DNA of 6,993 nt from 2-01-FULL-33-17 sp964401705. Its GTDB lineage: Bacteria; Patescibacteriota; Minisyncoccia; Phycocordibacterales; UBA9973. The notes under the pieces are model-generated. The model was not told where the DNA came from. It saw nothing but the letters and a program-made list of their open reading frames with translations, and searched no databases. This document shows, in pieces, positions 5,585 to 6,993 of the stretch. Location: contig CAYNZJ010000027.1 of the NCBI GenBank assembly GCA_964401705.1, positions 1 to 6,993 of the forward strand, in the 5' to 3' direction. Made by a program: the position numbers and the translations under genes. The stretch's first letter is position 1. Every line of letters begins with the position of its first letter.

Positions 5585-6993
5585 TTATAATGCAATTACA
5601 ACTGGTATAACTAATGGTCTTTTTGCTGTTTTTTGGAAAAGGATTCGTGAAATTTGTTCACCTAATGATTCTTTTATATTCTCAAGAGCATTATCAGTCA
5701 AAGGAACATTACCGTTTTCAATTGTCTTTTTAATCAAAATTCTAACCTCTCTTAATAAATCTTGGTTTTCTTTTAAATAAACAAAACCTCGAGATATTAT
5801 GTCAGGGGATTTAACCAGTTTTCTAGTTCTTGAATTAACAGATGCAATAAGTACAAACATTCCATCTTGAGACAGCATTTGGCGATCACGAATAACAACA
5901 TCGTTCATATCACCAACACTGTGTCCATCTACCATCATCATTGATGAAGGAGCTTTTTCCCTGCGGAGTACTATTTTTGTTCCACCTTCGATAATTTCAA
6001 TTATAGAACCATTATCTGGGACAATAATGTTTTCCTCGGGCATACCTAATTCCATTGCTAATTCTTTATGACGAACAAGCATAGAATGATGTCCATGTAT
6101 TGGTATAAAGAAATTAGGATGGGTTTTACGATGGAGCCATTTAATATCTTCTTGGTTACCATGTCCTGTTGCATGAATTGTTTCTTCATTTGTACGATAA
6201 CTAATTATATGAACCCCATGACGAGTTAAATTATCTTTCAAATGCTGAACCGCCATTTCGTTTCCAGGTACGATACTAGCTGAAAGTACAATAGTGTCAC
6301 CTTTACGAATTGTAAATTTTTTATGAGTTTTATTAGCTGCTCTATTAAGTGAAGCAAATTCTTCACCCTGAGCCCCAGTCATAAGTATAATTACACGGTT
6401 TGGAGGATAATTATCTGCTTCTTCAACTGGAATTATTGTTCCAGGTTTTGGTTTAAAAAGTCCAGCTTGTTCACAAACTTCCATGTTTGTCTTTAAACTT
6501 CTTCCATCAAGGATAACTTTTTTATTTAAAGATTCAGCAATTGAAACAATTTTAACTAAACGAGTTATATGTGAAGCAAAAGCCGCAATAATAATACGCC
6601 CAGGGAGAGATTTTATTAATCGCTCTAGTCCTTCGTGAACTTTTACTTCGGCTAATGAAAATCCTTCATTTTCAATGTTTGTAGAGTCAGTTAATAATAA
6701 TAATACTTTTTCTTTATCAAAGAATGCATATTCTGCTTCTTCTTCTTCACTAACTACTCCGTCTATTTGATCTAGTTTGTAATCTCCAGGGGTAACAATT
6801 ATTCCATAAGGGGTTTCAATTACAATACCCATAGAATCAGGGACGGTATGAGTAACTCCAAAGAATCTAACACGAATATTACCACAAGTAATAATATTAT
6901 TTTTTTCAACAGTTTGAAAATTAAGAGGTTTAAATTGCGGGAAATCAGCTTGTCTTTTTTTCATTAACAATATTGAAAGATTTCTAGAATAAA
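5585..6993 (-). CDS. rnj: Ribonuclease J, 5' end cut off by the window edge
   Basis: The reading frame stays open to the edge (the first complete codon is 6991-6989), so the TTG at 6970 and ATG at 6964 are internal codons, not starts. About 468 residues are visible. The metallo-beta-lactamase HxHxDH motif must lie outside. Visible motifs in order are: THTVPDS with metal-ligand His (6848-6850); GDYK with Asp (6782-6784); DSTN (near 6688); the beta-CASP segment with FASH, DGRS and TGAQGE (near 6379); PGNE; HATGHG (His at 6173-6175 and 6161-6163); PIHGHH (near 6097); and PDIISRGFVY (near 5806). The normal C-terminus ends RPLVIPVVIAL. RNase J is a metal-dependent 5'-3' exonuclease and endonuclease that drives mRNA decay and rRNA maturation in bacteria lacking RNase E. 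B. subtilis J1 is about 555 residues, so roughly 100-150 or more are missing here. It is the first visible gene of the minus-strand operon. Confidence 0.95.
   Translation of the reverse strand, partial: YSRNLSILLMKKRQADFPQFKPLNFQTVEKNNIITCGNIRVRFFGVTHTVPDSMGIVIETPYGIIVTPGDYKLDQIDGVVSEEEEAEYAFFDKEKVLLLLTDSTNIENEGFSLAEVKVHEGLERLIKSLPGRIIIAAFASHITRLVKIVSIAESLNKKVILDGRSLKTNMEVCEQAGLFKPKPGTIIPVEEADNYPPNRVIILMTGAQGEEFASLNRAANKTHKKFTIRKGDTIVLSASIVPGNEMAVQHLKDNLTRHGVHIISYRTNEETIHATGHGNQEDIKWLHRKTHPNFFIPIHGHHSMLVRHKELAMELGMPEENIIVPDNGSIIEIIEGGTKIVLRREKAPSSMMMVDGHSVGDMNDVVIRDRQMLSQDGMFVLIASVNSRTRKLVKSPDIISRGFVYLKENQDLLREVRILIKKTIENGNVPLTDNALENIKESLGEQISRILFQKTAKRPLVIPVVIAL

Noticed and set aside
5579..5589. 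TATAAA (5589-5584, minus) five bases before the MFS ATG as a leaderless promoter
   Set aside because: It overlaps the RNase J stop codon in very AT-rich sequence with no -35 match at 17 bases; tight spacing to RNase J makes operon transcription the simpler explanation.
6968..6970. TTG at 6970 as the start of RNase J
   Set aside because: The frame is open to the window edge with family-like sequence continuing upstream, and the essential HxHxDH motif has not yet been encoded, so the gene is simply cut.
1..6993. Search for CRISPR arrays, tRNA or rRNA genes, insertion sequences, toxin-antitoxin pairs or defence cassettes
   Set aside because: No spaced direct repeats, no tRNA-like cloverleaf in the gaps, no transposase or small toxin-like gene pair; every gap is under 90 bases and filled by promoter or terminator sequence.

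Overview
This window is strongly AT-rich, densely packed DNA that reads as chromosomal housekeeping sequence from a small-genome bacterium, most likely a member of the Candidate Phyla Radiation (Patescibacteria, Parcubacteria-like). That placement is an inference. It rests on AT-rich short genes with almost no intergenic space, TAA at all six visible stop codons, no Shine-Dalgarno sequence before any visible start, a single RNase J of the type common in these lineages, and a zinc-ribbon/RDD membrane protein ending in a pilin-like helix. The standard code works throughout, with no sign of UGA recoding.

The left half (1-3495) is read on the plus strand. It holds a LOG-family phosphoribohydrolase-like protein (1-738), a perfect palindromic terminator (743-780), a two-cassette ABC-F ATPase (822-2297), a 130-residue two-helix membrane protein with a C-terminal coiled coil (2315-2707), and a zinc-ribbon RDD-family membrane protein (2773-3495). 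The 130-residue protein has its own TATAAT box exactly six bases before the ATG, which predicts a leaderless mRNA. The other plus-strand genes also look separately promoted rather than forming one tight operon.

The right half (3529-6993) is read on the minus strand and looks like one operon in the order RNase J (5' end cut by the window edge), a 12-helix MFS transporter, then an RluF-like 23S rRNA pseudouridine synthase. RNase J and MFS are 6 bases apart. MFS and the synthase overlap by 14 bases. The two halves converge on a 20-bp perfect hairpin (3509-3553) that serves both strands and also encodes the last residues and stop codon of the synthase.

Three of the six products act on or near the ribosome or RNA (ABC-F, RluF-like synthase, RNase J), so the window has a translation/RNA-maintenance flavour. 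I found no CRISPR, mobile element, tRNA, rRNA, defence cassette or clearly undescribed system. The observations most worth following are the leaderless/SD-free start architecture, the coding terminator, the pilin-like tail of the RDD protein and the degenerate second cassette of the ABC-F protein.
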